A stretch of DNA of 18,602 bases from assembly GCA_043822385.1 (NCBI GenBank), contig JBDRBT010000007.1:1-18602 (forward strand), read 5' to 3'. Positions within the stretch are counted from its first letter, which is position 1; the number at the start of each line of letters is the position of its first letter. The translations under genes and the position numbers were made by a program. Below, in pieces: positions 8,610 through 15,764 of this stretch. The notes under the pieces were generated by a model. The model was not told the DNA's origin. It did not search any database and saw only the letters and a list, made by a program, of their open reading frames with translations. The DNA is from JABWCK01 sp043822385. GTDB taxonomy: Archaea > Micrarchaeota > Micrarchaeia > Norongarragalinales > Norongarragalinaceae.

Positions 8610-8921
8610 TTATTTCTTCAATTCTACGCCAATAGCCCTCTTAACCAGCAAACCCAAGTCAGAAGACTTTTCAGTAACGCCATCCTTACCTGGAATAAAA
8701 ACAACCACTGGCTGGCTTATACTCTCAATTAAATTCATTGTTTTTACCGTTAAGTTTTTAGCAACATCATTCGGCACTATAAGCAAACCAATAGAAGAAT
8801 CACTCAATAATTTCATTACAGCATCATTAGCGTCATCACTACTACAAGGAAACGCTTTCACTCCAGCCAGCTTAAACCCTAAAATAGATTCAGCAGGACC
8901 AACAACAGCTATTTCAACCAT
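8610..8921 (-). CDS. atpF: A-type ATP synthase subunit F (central stalk)
   Basis: Small Rossmann-like subunit that binds subunit D in the central stalk. It begins MVEIAVVGPAESILGFKLAG and has the middle strand GLLIVPNDVA followed by PVVVFIPG, all typical of the family. The length is 103 residues, normal for the family. The open frame continues upstream to 8990, but those residues lie within atpC and show no family match. ATG 8921, 7 nt after the atpC stop, is the sensible start. The ribosome site is weak (GTTGATG), suggesting coupling to atpC translation. The atpA start follows 21 nt after its stop. Confidence 0.94.
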   Translation of the reverse strand: MVEIAVVGPAESILGFKLAGVKAFPCSSDDANDAVMKLLSDSSIGLLIVPNDVAKNLTVKTMNLIESISQPVVVFIPGKDGVTEKSSDLGLLVKRAIGVELKK

Positions 8922-8928
8922 ATTAACA

Positions 8929-9906
8929 TCAACTAATCGCGTAAACGTACTCCAACAATTCAGGCATTGAGTAAAGCTTTGCGTAAGCAATCTTACGAAT
9001 ATTACTTAATTCCGCCTGCTTTAAGTAAACAAAACCAAGCAAACCAGAAAAACTCATGACGCTGATTCTAGTTTCCTTCAAAACTTTTTGAACTAGCTTT
9101 CTTTCAGCAATTGCTTCAAGCAAAGGCAAGTTTTCCTTCGCTAATTCTTTTTCTTTAGAATCAAATAAATACCGCTCCATGAATTTTTCAATTGCTTTCT
9201 CGAAAGATTCCTTCAACAACTGATTAATAAAAGCATTCCTGTAAAATAAACTCGGTTTTACGCCTAGTTTTTTTGAGCGCAAAACCATCATGGCATTTAA
9301 AAATTCTAATTGAGCGAAAATAATTTGTTTAGTTGGTAAATCTCCCTTGCCAATCAAACCTTGCAAACTCCAGTAATACTGTCGGTCAACATCCTTCAAC
9401 AAAATTCGATAATCCACAGTCTGGCTTCTTGAAAAAAGTTTGAGTGATTCAGAATCCGGACTCAAACCAAGTAATGGAACTAAGCTTTTCAAATCACTAG
9501 CTTGCAAGAGTTTAGCGTATTCCCGCCTGTCTCCGAATAAAATTAAGTCTTCTTCGGTTACTTTCTGGCCTAAAGCTTTTCTAAAAATAATTGTCTTCAA
9601 ATTCTTTGCATAAAACTCGTTTGCTATTACTGAAAACAAAGCGCTATGTTTTTTTGGTAAATGCTTCTTCAACATATTCAAAGAAGAAACTAAATCAAGC
9701 CTAATAGCTTCCTCAACAAGTTCTATCCCACTAAAACGCGTAGACGCGTCAACAAAAAAGTTTTTTAATCGTGTTTCTTCAAGTAAACCAATTACTTCAG
9801 GTAAAGAATCAACTTGAATCAATTGCTTAAACAAGGATTCGGGAAGCATTTTAGCCTCCATTCCCTTTATGCGGGTATTCAAATATGCGTAACTCAAATC
9901 AACCAA
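8929..9906 (-). CDS. atpC: A-type ATP synthase subunit C
   Basis: Funnel-shaped AC39-like subunit that sits on the K ring and joins it to the D/F stalk. It begins LSYAYLNTRIKGMEAKMLP, matching the family start YAYxNxRxRxM. It is an all-helical protein with the QLIQVDSLPEVIGLLEET repeat unit and a tail of NIRKIAYAKLYSMPELLEYV. The 325-residue length is slightly short but complete. The start is TTG at 9906-9904, 6 nt after the atpE stop, with only a weak GTGAG ahead. TTG at 9897 would also keep the conserved core, so the first three codons are uncertain. Confidence 0.92.
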   Translation of the reverse strand: MVDLSYAYLNTRIKGMEAKMLPESLFKQLIQVDSLPEVIGLLEETRLKNFFVDASTRFSGIELVEEAIRLDLVSSLNMLKKHLPKKHSALFSVIANEFYAKNLKTIIFRKALGQKVTEEDLILFGDRREYAKLLQASDLKSLVPLLGLSPDSESLKLFSRSQTVDYRILLKDVDRQYYWSLQGLIGKGDLPTKQIIFAQLEFLNAMMVLRSKKLGVKPSLFYRNAFINQLLKESFEKAIEKFMERYLFDSKEKELAKENLPLLEAIAERKLVQKVLKETRISVMSFSGLLGFVYLKQAELSNIRKIAYAKLYSMPELLEYVYAIS

Positions 9907-9912
9907 TTAAAC

Positions 9913-10530
9913 TCACTTTTTCTTTTTAACAACCTTCTTTTTTACGGTTTTAATCTGTTTAGCCATTGGTTCGGGAAAAACTTCATCGAAAATCATTTGT
10001 CGAAGTAATTCTTTTTTCTCTTCAATTAAAGCCTCAAAAGAATTATTCATTCTAATTCTGCCGTCTTCAGTAGCTACAATTACTCCCCCCAGCGAATCAA
10101 TTTTTTCTTTCGATACTGCGCCGTATTTCTTTGCTAGAGCCTGGTCTTTACTAGAAACAATCAAAACAGACTCGCCCCCTAATTCTTTTTTACCTTCGGT
10201 TACTAGTGAAGAAAAAACTTTCTCATATTCTTTTGAAGAAGCGAAAACACCAAGTTTCGTGCACAAAGCCTTGAAAACAGAATTCACTAACTGTCTTTTT
10301 GCTTCGCTCTCAATAGTTTTCACTTCCAATCGAGCTGCAGCCAAGTATTCCGCTTCAATTTCTTTCGCTTCAACATCAGTTTTAGCTTCAGCATCCTTGC
10401 TCATTTGCTTCGCTTTATCACTGGCGTCCTGAAACAATTTTTTTGCTTCTTGTCTTGCTTCAGACAAAAGTATTGCTGCTTGTGTTTCAGCTTTATCCAT
10501 TATTTCTTTTTTTAATTCATCTAAACCCAA
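9913..10530 (-). CDS. atpE: A-type ATP synthase subunit E (peripheral stalk), lysine-rich tail
   Basis: Peripheral-stalk subunit that pairs with subunit H as a coiled coil and clamps the head. Residues 1-85 form a long heptad-rich helix (MGLDELKKEIMDKAETQAA and onward). The C-terminal globular domain includes LGGVIVATEDGRIRMNNSFEALIEEKKELL, here cited in parts: GGVIVAT, DGRIRMNNSFE and the following charged helix. After the usual end near DEVFPEPMAKQ there is a basic extension, VKKKVVKKKK. The start is TTG at 10530, with GGTGAT 5 nt upstream, clearly a ribosome site. The length is 205 residues. Confidence 0.94.
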   Translation of the reverse strand: MGLDELKKEIMDKAETQAAILLSEARQEAKKLFQDASDKAKQMSKDAEAKTDVEAKEIEAEYLAAARLEVKTIESEAKRQLVNSVFKALCTKLGVFASSKEYEKVFSSLVTEGKKELGGESVLIVSSKDQALAKKYGAVSKEKIDSLGGVIVATEDGRIRMNNSFEALIEEKKELLRQMIFDEVFPEPMAKQIKTVKKKVVKKKK

Positions 10531-10535
10531 GGTTA

Positions 10536-10541
10536 ATCACC
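10536..10541 (-). promoter_or_regulatory. Shine-Dalgarno site of atpE fixing a TTG start
   Basis: GGTGAT lies 5 nt upstream of TTG 10530. No ATG precedes the conserved N-terminal helix, so the TTG start rests on this site. Confidence 0.6.
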
Positions 10542-10563
10542 AAAAACTAGATCAAGACTACTT

Positions 10564-10791
10564 TCAAGCCCAGTTAGTCAAGATCAAGTAAGCTACTACC
10601 GTACCAAATAATACTAAGGTTTCCGGCAACGCAAGCATAATCAATACTTGAGTGTCTTTGTTGTCTTTTTCAGCCATTAACCCCATTCCTGCGGCACCAA
10701 TACTACTCTGCACTAACGCAGTAGCAATAGCGCCTGCTCCAACAGCTAAACCAGCTGCCAAAGCAATCAATCCTTGCTCAATTCCAGCCAT
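10564..10791 (-). CDS. atpK: A-type ATP synthase subunit K (rotor ring proteolipid)
   Basis: Membrane rotor subunit, many copies per enzyme. It is a single hairpin of two transmembrane helices: about 6-38, rich in Gly/Ala, and about 48-72. The ion-binding carboxylate is Glu57 in LALPETLVLFG. Gln28 in helix 1 (ALVQSSIGAAG) and Thr58 next to the glutamate may contribute ligands. The polar loop is MAEKDNKDTQ. At 75 residues it is a one-hairpin c-type subunit, not a fused one. ATG 10791 has an AGAGGTG ribosome site at 7 nt. A longer frame from ATG 10833, overlapping the atpI stop, reads through the hairpin region and this ribosome site and is rejected. Confidence 0.95.
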   Translation of the reverse strand: MAGIEQGLIALAAGLAVGAGAIATALVQSSIGAAGMGLMAEKDNKDTQVLIMLALPETLVLFGTVVAYLILTNWA

Positions 10792-10798
10792 TTTTTTA

Positions 10799-10805
10799 CA
10801 CCTCT
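10799..10805 (-). promoter_or_regulatory. Strong Shine-Dalgarno site of atpK
   Basis: AGAGGTG lies 7 nt before ATG 10791. A strong site fits the need for many K copies per enzyme, and it separates the true start from the upstream in-frame ATG at 10833. Confidence 0.65.
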
Positions 10806-10812
10806 TTAAATA

Positions 10813-10828
10813 TACAGTAAAAACTGTA
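10813..10828 (-). repeat. Hairpin TACAGT-TTTT-ACTGTA in the atpI-atpK gap
   Basis: A perfect 6-bp stem with a 4-nt loop sits between the atpI stop and the atpK ribosome site. It occupies most of a 41-nt gap in an operon where most other ATP synthase gene gaps are under 22 nt. It could stabilise or mark a processed 5' end for atpK mRNA. The sequence shows only the fold potential. Confidence 0.45.
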
Positions 10829-10832
10829 AGCA

Positions 10833-12671
10833 TTACTTCCTCTTAAGCGGGCTGAATAACGTAGCTCCGCCTTGATAAAACTTTGAAAAAAACTCTACAG
10901 CATGCAAACGCAAAGCTTGTATACCAGACTCAAAAACGCCTAGCAATAATGAAACAAAGTGACCAACAACAAAAAATACAAGCATTAAAATAAACATTAT
11001 TACTGCAACCGGTTCGAATGAAAGCAACGCATTAACATCTGGCTTTAATTGGTTCACTAAACCAGCAATTATTACTCCAGCTAAGCCTAGTGCTGCAATC
11101 CTCATGTAACTCAACAAGTTTGAAAACAAGCCAGGAATTTCCATTATCGCAATCACGCCTTCAGTATACGCCAGTAAAGCCACGCCAAGAATAGTTCCGT
11201 ACAAAGCAAAATCGTTGCCAATAAACAAAGCAAACGGCTTTAACGCTTCAAAGAAAACAATGTCAATATTCAAAGCAACTAATGAAACTAAAGATAGTTC
11301 AATCAGCAACCACCCGAATTTAGCTAACGCGTGCTTATAGTGCTTATGCAACACGTTGTTAACAATACCCAGCGTATAACCCAACGCAAGGTGAATAAAC
11401 CCTACTAACACCGTCAAAGCAAGCAGTTCCTGAACTCCGTGAGAATTAACGCGATGAATTAACGGAAGCAAATGAACGCCGAAAATATCTTCAAAACCAA
11501 AGAACTCGCCGAAAACAAAACCAAAAATAACCGTAAAAATACCAGAGTAAAGAATCATTCCCCCCGCATTTCTTAAAAACAAGTTACTTGCCTTAACCCG
11601 CAAAAACACGCCTAACAACAACAAAATTAATCCGTATCCAATGTCTCCGAGAATCATTCCGAAAAACAAGGGGAAAGTTAAAGCAACTAAAATAGTTGGG
11701 TCAAGCTCGTTGAATTTAGGTACAGACAAGAACGACATGAATGCTTCAAAAGGCTTCGCTAGCGTAGGGTTATTGAATTCAGAAGGAGCAACATCTTTTG
11801 AATGAAGTTTTTCAACAAGAACTTTACCCTGAAAAGAATCTTCAAAATGTTTTTGTAACGAGTAATAATCGCTGTCTAAAACCCAGCCTTCTACAGCGCA
11901 TAAAGACTGAGAAACTCCAAAATTCAAAGGAAGCTCGCCTTCAGAAGACTTGAATTCAAAACTCTTCCTCAAGAAAACTAGTTCTTCCTTGTTTTTAGAA
12001 ACGAAAGAAGAAATTTTTTCACTCGTTTCAGCAATTTCTTGTTCAATACCATTCAATTCCTCGCGAGTTTTAACGAATTCCTTAGCAAACGTAGTTTCAA
12101 CTTTAGGCAAGTCAATAAAGCCCAAAACAACTTTATGCAGTTGAACAAAAATTTTTTCTTTTTCTCGCTTGTCGAAAGCAACAAGCGCCTTGTTTTCAAA
12201 AAAATGAATAGACGCGTTTCTTAAAGACAACTTGCGTCTTGGGTTAAGCCTTACGCAAACTACTTCAATCCAATTGCTTAAGGGAATAACAAAATCAATT
12301 GACTTGAATTCACTTAACTCGTCTAACTTGTCTTTTAAATAACCTTTTTTAGAACGCAGGGAAACTAGTTTGTTTTTTTGTTCATGAAAAAAGTCAAAAC
12401 CGAGCGAATCTAATTCCTTGAACAACTTAGTTAAACTAACGTTCTCGCTTCCCTCAACCGTTTCTTTCAAGCCGTATTCCTTTTCAATAGCCCGTAATTC
12501 AATTAATACTGAAGAAACTGAAGAAAAAGACGCTAAAGGCTTTCCATCACTCAATTGTTTTGATTTACGGATTTCAATCATTCCGTAACCGTACAATTGC
12601 TTAACAATAAACTCAAGGTCAGAAGACGGACAAGTAATCCGAACTTTAGCCATTTTCTTCATTGAAAACAT
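10833..12671 (-). CDS. atpI: A-type ATP synthase subunit I (membrane stator, a-type)
   Basis: Stator subunit that forms the ion half-channels next to the K ring. The N-terminal half is soluble (ferredoxin-like start MKKMAKVRITCPSSDLEFIV, plus a coiled coil). The C-terminal half has about eight transmembrane helices. The essential arginine is likely about Arg524 in LLSYMRIAALGLAG. The family ending IQALRLHAVEFFSKFYQGG is intact. At 612 residues it is near the usual length. I start at ATG 12671, which has a GAGTGAT ribosome site formed around the atpH stop at 9 nt. TTG 12689 would overlap atpH by 8 nt and lacks a ribosome site, yet cannot be excluded. Confidence 0.94.
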   Translation of the reverse strand: MFSMKKMAKVRITCPSSDLEFIVKQLYGYGMIEIRKSKQLSDGKPLASFSSVSSVLIELRAIEKEYGLKETVEGSENVSLTKLFKELDSLGFDFFHEQKNKLVSLRSKKGYLKDKLDELSEFKSIDFVIPLSNWIEVVCVRLNPRRKLSLRNASIHFFENKALVAFDKREKEKIFVQLHKVVLGFIDLPKVETTFAKEFVKTREELNGIEQEIAETSEKISSFVSKNKEELVFLRKSFEFKSSEGELPLNFGVSQSLCAVEGWVLDSDYYSLQKHFEDSFQGKVLVEKLHSKDVAPSEFNNPTLAKPFEAFMSFLSVPKFNELDPTILVALTFPLFFGMILGDIGYGLILLLLGVFLRVKASNLFLRNAGGMILYSGIFTVIFGFVFGEFFGFEDIFGVHLLPLIHRVNSHGVQELLALTVLVGFIHLALGYTLGIVNNVLHKHYKHALAKFGWLLIELSLVSLVALNIDIVFFEALKPFALFIGNDFALYGTILGVALLAYTEGVIAIMEIPGLFSNLLSYMRIAALGLAGVIIAGLVNQLKPDVNALLSFEPVAVIMFILMLVFFVVGHFVSLLLGVFESGIQALRLHAVEFFSKFYQGGATLFSPLKRK

Positions 12672-12681
12672 AGTAATTAAA

Positions 12682-13011
12682 TCACTCAAACAATACAGGA
12701 AAGAGTTTTGAAGCTATTTTTTTCGAATCGATTTTTTCAAGAGACTTGTTTTCATCTCGAGCTTTCTTCAACAAACCTTCTTTTTCCTTTTCAAGATCTT
12801 TCAAGACCCTGGAAATTTTTTCGTTCCTTTGTTTTTCAGAATCAATCTTTGCTTTTTCAAGCATTTCAAAAGACTCAATACGCGCTTTTTCAATTAATTC
12901 GTTCTTTTTTTCCTTAGCTTTTTCTATTAACCTACTAGCCTGTTCTTCAGCCTTTTGCAATTCTCTTAAATCGCTGGTCAATTCATTAGCTTGCTTATTT
13001 TCATCCGTCAA
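12682..13011 (-). CDS. atpH: A-type ATP synthase subunit H (peripheral stalk)
   Basis: Coiled-coil peripheral-stalk subunit that pairs with subunit E. Nearly all of its 109 residues form one charged helix (about 10-95), with family-like stretches such as ASRLIEKAKEKKNELIEKAR and a short end KIASKLFPVLFE. It is the first gene of the operon, as in the methanogen aha order. The start is TTG 13011, preceded by a run of seven G and GATTCGAA, so the ribosome site is G-rich rather than the GGTGAT seen elsewhere. A TTTAAATA box lies about 50 bp upstream. Confidence 0.9.
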   Translation of the reverse strand: MTDENKQANELTSDLRELQKAEEQASRLIEKAKEKKNELIEKARIESFEMLEKAKIDSEKQRNEKISRVLKDLEKEKEGLLKKARDENKSLEKIDSKKIASKLFPVLFE

Positions 13012-13061
13012 TTCGAATCCCCCCCAAGAAAGGAGTATAAGTAAAAGAATACGAACAAAAT

Positions 13062-13069
13062 TATTTAAA
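13062..13069 (-). promoter_or_regulatory. TATA box of the ATP synthase operon
   Basis: TTTAAATA in the minus direction matches the archaeal box A consensus (TTTAWATA). Transcription would begin about 25 nt downstream, near 13040, leaving a leader of roughly 30 nt that carries the G-rich ribosome site of atpH. No other box of this quality was seen ahead of the run. Confidence 0.5.
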
Positions 13070-13105
13070 GATTAGTATTGCAGTAGAATTAGGTACAATA
13101 AAGCA

Positions 13106-13113
13106 TTTTAATA
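13106..13113 (+). promoter_or_regulatory. Candidate TATA box of ahcY
   Basis: TTTTAATA on the plus strand lies about 50 bp before the ahcY ATG. It would give a start near 13135 and a short leader containing AAGGGGGAT. The surrounding DNA is very AT-rich, so the exact box is uncertain. The 13012-13158 gap is a divergent promoter region shared with atpH. Confidence 0.35.
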
Positions 13114-13158
13114 AAAAAAACCCAATATTTATTCTTATTTGGTTTAAGGGGGATTTAA

Positions 13159-14409
13159 ATGAATTTTAAAGTCAAAGATGTTTCTCTTGCTTCACAAGGA
13201 GAAAAAAGAATTGCGTGGGCGTCAGGGAAAATGCCTATTCTAGCTAAAATAAAGGAAAGAATAAAACAAAACAAGTCTTTTCAAGGAAAACGCATTACAG
13301 CTTGCCTTCACGTAACTAAAGAAACCGGCGTACTAATGCTGGCTTTAAAAGACGCGGGAGCTGAAGTCTCCCTAGCTGGATCAAATCCCTTATCCACGCA
13401 GGATGACGTGGCGGCTGCGTTAGCTAACGCAGGAATACGCGTTTTTGCTTGGAGGGGCGTGAATAATGAAGAATACTACGAGTGCATTAACCGCGCTCTT
13501 GATTTGAAACCTCATATTACTATTGACGACGGAGCTGACTTAGTGAATATTATTCACTCTAAGAGACAAGACTTAATTAAAGACGTTATTGGCGGACAAG
13601 AAGAAACAACCACCGGCGTAATTAGGCTTAAAGCAATGGCTAAAGACGGCGCATTGAAATACCCAATGATTGCAGTAAACGACACTCCAACCAAACACTT
13701 GTTTGACAATCGTTACGGAACTGGCCAAAGCACTCTAGACGGAATAATTCGCGCTACTAATATTTTACTAGCTGGAAAAAACTTTGTTGTAGCAGGCTAC
13801 GGTTGGTGTGGCCGCGGACTAGCAATGCGTGCACGCGGCATGGGTGCTAACGTAATAATAACTGAAATAGATTCAGTTAAAGCAATTGAAGCTTACATGG
13901 ATGGCTTTAGAGTAATGCCAATGAGTGAAGCTGCAGAAATAGGGGATGTTTTTGTTACCGCAACAGGATGCAAAGACGTTATACGCAAGAATCACTTTGA
14001 GAAAATGAAGGACGGCGCGGTTATTGCTAATACAGGGCATTTCGACGTTGAAATAAACACTAAAGAACTGAAAGAAATAAGCGAGTTCAAAACGCTTTTT
14101 GGGGAAGTAGGACAAGCTACTCTAAAGAACGGCCGCAAACTTTACTTGTTATCGGAAGGCAGGTTAGTTAACTTGTCTGCTGCTGAAGGACACCCAAGTG
14201 AAGTAATGGATCAATCCTTCTCTAATCAAGCGCTAGTAGCAGAATGGCTCTTCAAGCAAGAAGGAAAGCTCGAAAACAAGGTTTACGATGTTCCTAGCGA
14301 GATAGACTTTGAAATTGCTTCACTAAAACTAGAAGCACTAGGCACTAAAATAGATGAATTAACTCCAGAACAAGAAAAATACTTAAGCGATTGGAAAGAA
14401 GGCACTTAA
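13159..14409 (+). CDS. ahcY: Adenosylhomocysteinase (S-adenosylhomocysteine hydrolase)
   Basis: NAD-dependent hydrolase that removes S-adenosylhomocysteine left by methyltransferases. Conserved elements in order: LHVTKET (catalytic His51), NPLSTQDDVAAAL (76-88), DDGADL (123-128), QEETTTG (147-153), KHLFDNRYGTGQST (Lys179, Asp183), NAD motif GYGWCGRG (213-220), NTGHFDVEI and NLSAAEGHPSEVMDQSF. It ends at WKEGT and lacks the C-terminal KxDxYRY tail of eukaryotic enzymes, as usual for archaeal ones. In some archaea this family acts on S-inosylhomocysteine, which cannot be told apart here. ATG 13159 has a GGGGG-rich ribosome site at 6 nt. The TAA overlaps the stop codon of the convergent lipoprotein gene. 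Confidence 0.96.
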   Translation: MNFKVKDVSLASQGEKRIAWASGKMPILAKIKERIKQNKSFQGKRITACLHVTKETGVLMLALKDAGAEVSLAGSNPLSTQDDVAAALANAGIRVFAWRGVNNEEYYECINRALDLKPHITIDDGADLVNIIHSKRQDLIKDVIGGQEETTTGVIRLKAMAKDGALKYPMIAVNDTPTKHLFDNRYGTGQSTLDGIIRATNILLAGKNFVVAGYGWCGRGLAMRARGMGANVIITEIDSVKAIEAYMDGFRVMPMSEAAEIGDVFVTATGCKDVIRKNHFEKMKDGAVIANTGHFDVEINTKELKEISEFKTLFGEVGQATLKNGRKLYLLSEGRLVNLSAAEGHPSEVMDQSFSNQALVAEWLFKQEGKLENKVYDVPSEIDFEIASLKLEALGTKIDELTPEQEKYLSDWKEGT

Positions 14410-14894
14410 GCCTTTAACTCAATCAAGAAGTCAACTAAATCCTGCAAGTTGCGAGGCAAGTAATCAGCTTCCCTAAAGTCAAAAGAATAAAAAGAGTAAT
14501 TCAGTTGATAGTTTTTTCCATCCAATGCTTCTTTTTGCGTGTTTAAGTTAATGTTTCTAAACTCAACATGGTCAATCAAGTAATCAAGTCTTTCTCGCTG
14601 AGTTTCGTTTAAAGAAACTTCTTGTTCAGTAATACCCACGGAATAATGCGCGGTATAATCAGAACAAATTAGTAATTCGTTTGAATAAAAAGAAAAATCG
14701 CTAGTTGAACTAAGTGAAACAAGCATTTCTGAACAAACTGGAATTGAATCAGGTGAAATAGGCTCGGGAAGACTTAAATCCGTTGATGGCGTAGGGCTTG
14801 CGTTAGTTGGTTCAGGCGTTTCAGGCGAAATTAACTGGAACGTGCAACCAATAAAAAATAATGAAAACAAAACAAGCAAGAATAGTTTTTTCAT
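14406..14894 (-). CDS. Putative small lipoprotein, function unknown
   Basis: I do not recognise a family. The 162-residue protein starts with a lipoprotein signal: MKKLFLLVLFSLFF, then the lipobox FIGC with Cys17. A Pro/Thr/Ser-rich linker (about 22-50) follows and then a globular part with two cysteines, Cys54 and Cys77, which could pair outside the cell. It is predicted to be anchored on the outer face of the membrane. The ATG has no ribosome site, but a TTTATATT box lies about 25 bp upstream, which suggests a leaderless mRNA. Its stop overlaps the ahcY stop tail to tail. Confidence 0.75.
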   Translation of the reverse strand: MKKLFLLVLFSLFFIGCTFQLISPETPEPTNASPTPSTDLSLPEPISPDSIPVCSEMLVSLSSTSDFSFYSNELLICSDYTAHYSVGITEQEVSLNETQRERLDYLIDHVEFRNINLNTQKEALDGKNYQLNYSFYSFDFREADYLPRNLQDLVDFLIELKA

Positions 14895-14915
14895 GCAGTA
14901 ATTACTTTAAACCCT

Positions 14916-14923
14916 AATATAAA
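14916..14923 (-). promoter_or_regulatory. TATA box of the small lipoprotein gene
   Basis: TTTATATT in the minus direction is one base from the archaeal consensus. Its centre is about 25 bp upstream of ATG 14894, so transcription should start at or beside the start codon. No Shine-Dalgarno sequence is present, which agrees with a leaderless transcript. Confidence 0.45.
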
Positions 14924-14928
14924 CTAAT

Positions 14929-15345
14929 TCAAATGTCTAATAATACTCTCACAACCCAACCGTTATCTCCCTTGAAAACCAGCGCACCATGATGAGTAAC
15001 TGCTTTGACGTGTTCTTCTCCAGCTTCAGGCGTCATTTTAGAACCGTAAGCAACGCCTTCTAAAACTAGTTTAGTTAAATCAAGCTTGTTTACTACGAAT
15101 TTCTTGAAAAACAATTCCCCAGCATCGCTCTCTGAAACCAATTCATTCAAAACAAAAGAAACTAACTCAGAAATAGACGCCGCGCTTTGTTTTATTATCA
15201 CGTTCTTGTTTTCTTTTACTTTCTTTAAGTCTGCAGTAAACGCAAACAAGCCTAAAGCAGTATTCTCGATAGCTTCCTTTAACGTAGAACCATAACCCTC
15301 GACGAAAACATCCGCCGTATGTTCAACAAAAGAATACTTTTTCAT
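14929..15345 (-). CDS. Archease (RtcB RNA ligase activator)
   Basis: Archease stimulates the tRNA-splicing ligase RtcB by helping its GTP-dependent guanylylation step. The family start EHTADV (8-13, Asp12) and the ending VTHHGALVFKGDNGWVVRVLLDI, seen here as THHG (117-120) and VLLDI (134-138, Asp137), are both present. The acidic residues at both ends form the metal site in known structures. The 138-residue length is normal. I start at ATG 15345; an upstream TTG adds three residues. There is no clear ribosome site, so the message may be leaderless. rtcB itself is not in the window. The gene is divergent from NAC across 75 bp. Confidence 0.93.
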   Translation of the reverse strand: MKKYSFVEHTADVFVEGYGSTLKEAIENTALGLFAFTADLKKVKENKNVIIKQSAASISELVSFVLNELVSESDAGELFFKKFVVNKLDLTKLVLEGVAYGSKMTPEAGEEHVKAVTHHGALVFKGDNGWVVRVLLDI

Positions 15346-15420
15346 AAAAACCAAAACAAATTAATGCTTTAGTGAATTAATAACTCTCGTTAAAAACACG
15401 AAAAAAGGTGAATTAAGAAT

Positions 15421-15753
15421 ATGCTTCCAGGAATGAATCCAAAACAAATGGCTCAAATGATGAAACAAATGGGTATTGACGTGAAAGAAATAGACGCTGA
15501 AAGTGTTTTGATAAAAAAGAAAGATGGAAATACTATAGTAATTGAAAACCCGTCAGTGCAAGAAATAGGTATGAAAGGACAAAAAAGTTTTCAAATAAGC
15601 GGTGAAATTACTGAAGCAAACACTCAAAAAGAAGAAAGCGATGCAGATTTAGTAATGAAGGAATGCGGAGTTTCGCGCGAAGAAGCGGAAAAAGCTTTGA
15701 GTGAAGCAAACGGCGATTTAGCTGAAGCAATAATGGCGTTAAAAAATGAGTAA
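15421..15753 (+). CDS. nac: Nascent polypeptide-associated complex protein (NAC-alpha, NAC plus UBA)
   Basis: Archaeal NAC forms a homodimer that binds nascent chains at the ribosome exit. The N-terminal MLPGMNPKQMAQMMKQMGI, the NAC beta-barrel with VLIKKKDGNTIVIENPSVQ and SFQISGEI (about 20-64), and the C-terminal UBA domain with MKECGVSREEAEKALSEANG (79-98) are all as expected. The 110-residue length is normal. ATG 15421 has GGTGA 9 nt upstream. An AATTAATAA stretch near 15375-15383 could be the TATA element. A hypothetical gene follows on the same strand. Confidence 0.95.
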   Translation: MLPGMNPKQMAQMMKQMGIDVKEIDAESVLIKKKDGNTIVIENPSVQEIGMKGQKSFQISGEITEANTQKEESDADLVMKECGVSREEAEKALSEANGDLAEAIMALKNE

Positions 15754-15764
15754 ATATTATTCCC

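Noticed and set aside
8922..8990. Longer atpF start within atpC
   Set aside because: The added residues are unlike family N-termini; ATG 8921 begins exactly at the family start MVEIAVVG.
10792..10833. Longer atpK start at ATG 10833 overlapping the atpI stop
   Set aside because: The extra residues match no K subunit, and a strong ribosome site lies directly before ATG 10791.
12746..13075. Plus-strand open frame of 109 codons, rich in Ser/Phe
   Set aside because: Antisense to the coiled-coil gene atpH. The Ser/Phe bias is simply the complement of Lys/Glu codons.
13113..13120. Run of eight A (T on the minus strand) as a terminator
   Set aside because: It lies in the divergent atpH/ahcY promoter gap and no gene ends toward it on either strand.
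13081..13158. Possible SAH or SAM riboswitch ahead of ahcY
   Set aside because: The probable leader is only about 25 nt, and the region shows only a weak CCAA/TTGG pairing. That is too short for such a fold.
14400..14412. Terminator between ahcY and the lipoprotein gene
   Set aside because: The two stop codons overlap in TTAA, leaving no intergenic room, and no hairpin with a T-run was seen.
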